Origin: Bermanella sp. WJH001
Lineage (GTDB): Bacteria; Pseudomonadota; Gammaproteobacteria; Pseudomonadales; Oceanobacteraceae
Length of the DNA: 64,000 nucleotides
Assembly: GCF_030070105.1 (NCBI RefSeq)
Contig: NZ_JASJOO010000002.1
Span: 620,001 to 684,000 of the forward strand
Reading direction: 5' to 3'
Both the position numbers and the translations under genes were made by a program. Under the pieces are notes generated by a model. The model searched no databases, was not told the origin of the DNA, and was given only the letters and a program-made list of their open reading frames with translations. Within the stretch, counting starts at the first letter, position 1, and every line of letters begins with the position of its first letter. Below are positions 63,580-64,000 of the stretch, piece after piece.

Positions 63580-63909
63580 ATGTCTAGACTAAGAAAATCC
63601 CGCTCATTAAAGCGTGTCACTGGTGGTGTTAAAACCGGTTCAAAAGAGCGCACTAAATTAGAAAACAAGCAACGTAAAGCCAAGCAAAAAGCCGCTAATC
63701 CGGTTAAAAGTAACCGCCAACGTTCTGTTTATCAGCGTTATTTAGATGAGAATCAACTTGTTGAAAAACAGCATGTAACTGCCACTAAAGCCGTTAAAAC
63801 TGTTGCTGCAAAAATTGAAGATATTCAGCGCCCTATATATCAGGCAGAAGAAGATAGCGAGTCTCTATGGGATCAATTAGAAAAACCTACGAATAACGAT
63901 ACCTTCTAA
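63580..63909 (+). CDS. Small basic protein, possibly YihI-like
   Basis: 109 aa. The first ~50 residues are very basic (SRLRKSRSLKRVTGGVKTGS, then KQRKAKQKAANPVKSNR) and the end is acidic (QAEEDSESLWDQLEKP). Vibrio-type YihI proteins, activators of the GTPase Der, begin in a similar way (MSRxKKSRK), but this protein is shorter. The acidic tail could mimic the YihI C-domain. An RNA- or ribosome-binding protein is an equally good guess. A TATTAT box followed by GCGCCGC lies about 30 bp upstream. Confidence 0.5.
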   Translation: MSRLRKSRSLKRVTGGVKTGSKERTKLENKQRKAKQKAANPVKSNRQRSVYQRYLDENQLVEKQHVTATKAVKTVAAKIEDIQRPIYQAEEDSESLWDQLEKPTNNDTF

Positions 63910-63926
63910 AGACGCTTCTCTATTTT

Positions 63927-64000
63927 ATGCAACAAGAAACACTTGAATGCGCCAACGGCCAGTTTGTTTTAACTCGCCCTGGCGCGAATCCTAAGCAGCC
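63927..64000 (+). CDS. Start of a gene cut by the right window edge
   Basis: ATG 63927 opens a frame to the window end encoding QQETLECANGQFVLTRPGAN plus a few residues. The FVLTRPGA-type opening is reminiscent of the N-terminus of the rRNA methyltransferase RlmG family, but 24 residues are too few to decide. It lies 17 bp after the basic-protein gene and may be co-transcribed with it. Confidence 0.35.
   Translation, partial: MQQETLECANGQFVLTRPGANPKQ

Overview
The window looks like chromosomal DNA of an AT-leaning marine gammaproteobacterium, most likely an Oceanospirillales member of the Bermanella/Oleispira/Oceanobacter type. This rests on gene content and order, not on a database search. 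From about 9.1 to 35.1 kb the order pilZ-holB-tmk-mltG-pabC-fabF-acpP-fabG-fabD-plsX-rpmF-yceD-sppA-HAD-rluC / rne / murB-ptpA ... trm112-lpxK-msbA-exbD-exbB-comEC / lolD-lolC/E matches the Pseudomonas-type core block as I remember it.

Layout. 0-0.4 kb: the start of a DUF1302 gene, running off the left edge. 0.6-6.6 kb: a three-gene minus-strand operon (FGGY sugar/polyol kinase, GlpD-like dehydrogenase, alkyl-DHAP-synthase-like flavoprotein) with a divergent AraC-type regulator. I propose it handles glycerol or ether-lipid (alkylglycerol) compounds. 6.6-9.1 kb: an accessory island with a REP-associated tyrosine transposase, a 151-bp tandem duplication, REP-like repeats in inverted orientation either side of the transposase, a 144-bp direct repeat, and an orphan toxin-tip/immunity-like pair. 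9.1-20.9 kb: pilus, replication, lipid, ribosome and RNA-modification housekeeping genes, all on the minus strand. 21.0-23.9 kb: RNase E with a long leader. 24-35 kb: murein precursor, lipid A and lipoprotein export genes, with a catalytically degenerate NlpD/EnvC-like LytM gene where kdsB would be expected.

35-50 kb: a small exported protein, the agmatine-to-putrescine genes aguA-aguB, an exported Gln-rich protein, a mini HTH protein, a very large single-chain acyl-CoA carboxylase (two carboxyltransferase domains, biotin carboxylase and biotinyl domain fused), a hotdog thioesterase, the tail-specific protease Prc, DUF599, a YajG-like lipoprotein, YaaA and a FATP-type acyl-CoA synthetase. 50-64 kb: a periplasmic binding protein next to a chemoreceptor, a TSUP transporter, a Tus-like replication terminator protein, an overlapping GDPD / cysteine-free sirtuin / DUF1499 lipoprotein operon, a probable ADP-ribosyltransferase-fold protein, PilU, SthA, NqrM, ApbE, a DUF4062-like protein, an AEC transporter, a basic YihI-like protein and the first codons of one more gene.

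The genes worth most follow-up are the ether-lipid-like operon, the REP/transposase island, the fused carboxylase, the Tus homologue, the zinc-less sirtuin beside the ADP-ribosyltransferase-like gene, and the stand-alone DUF4062 protein. No rRNA, tRNA or CRISPR array was recognised.
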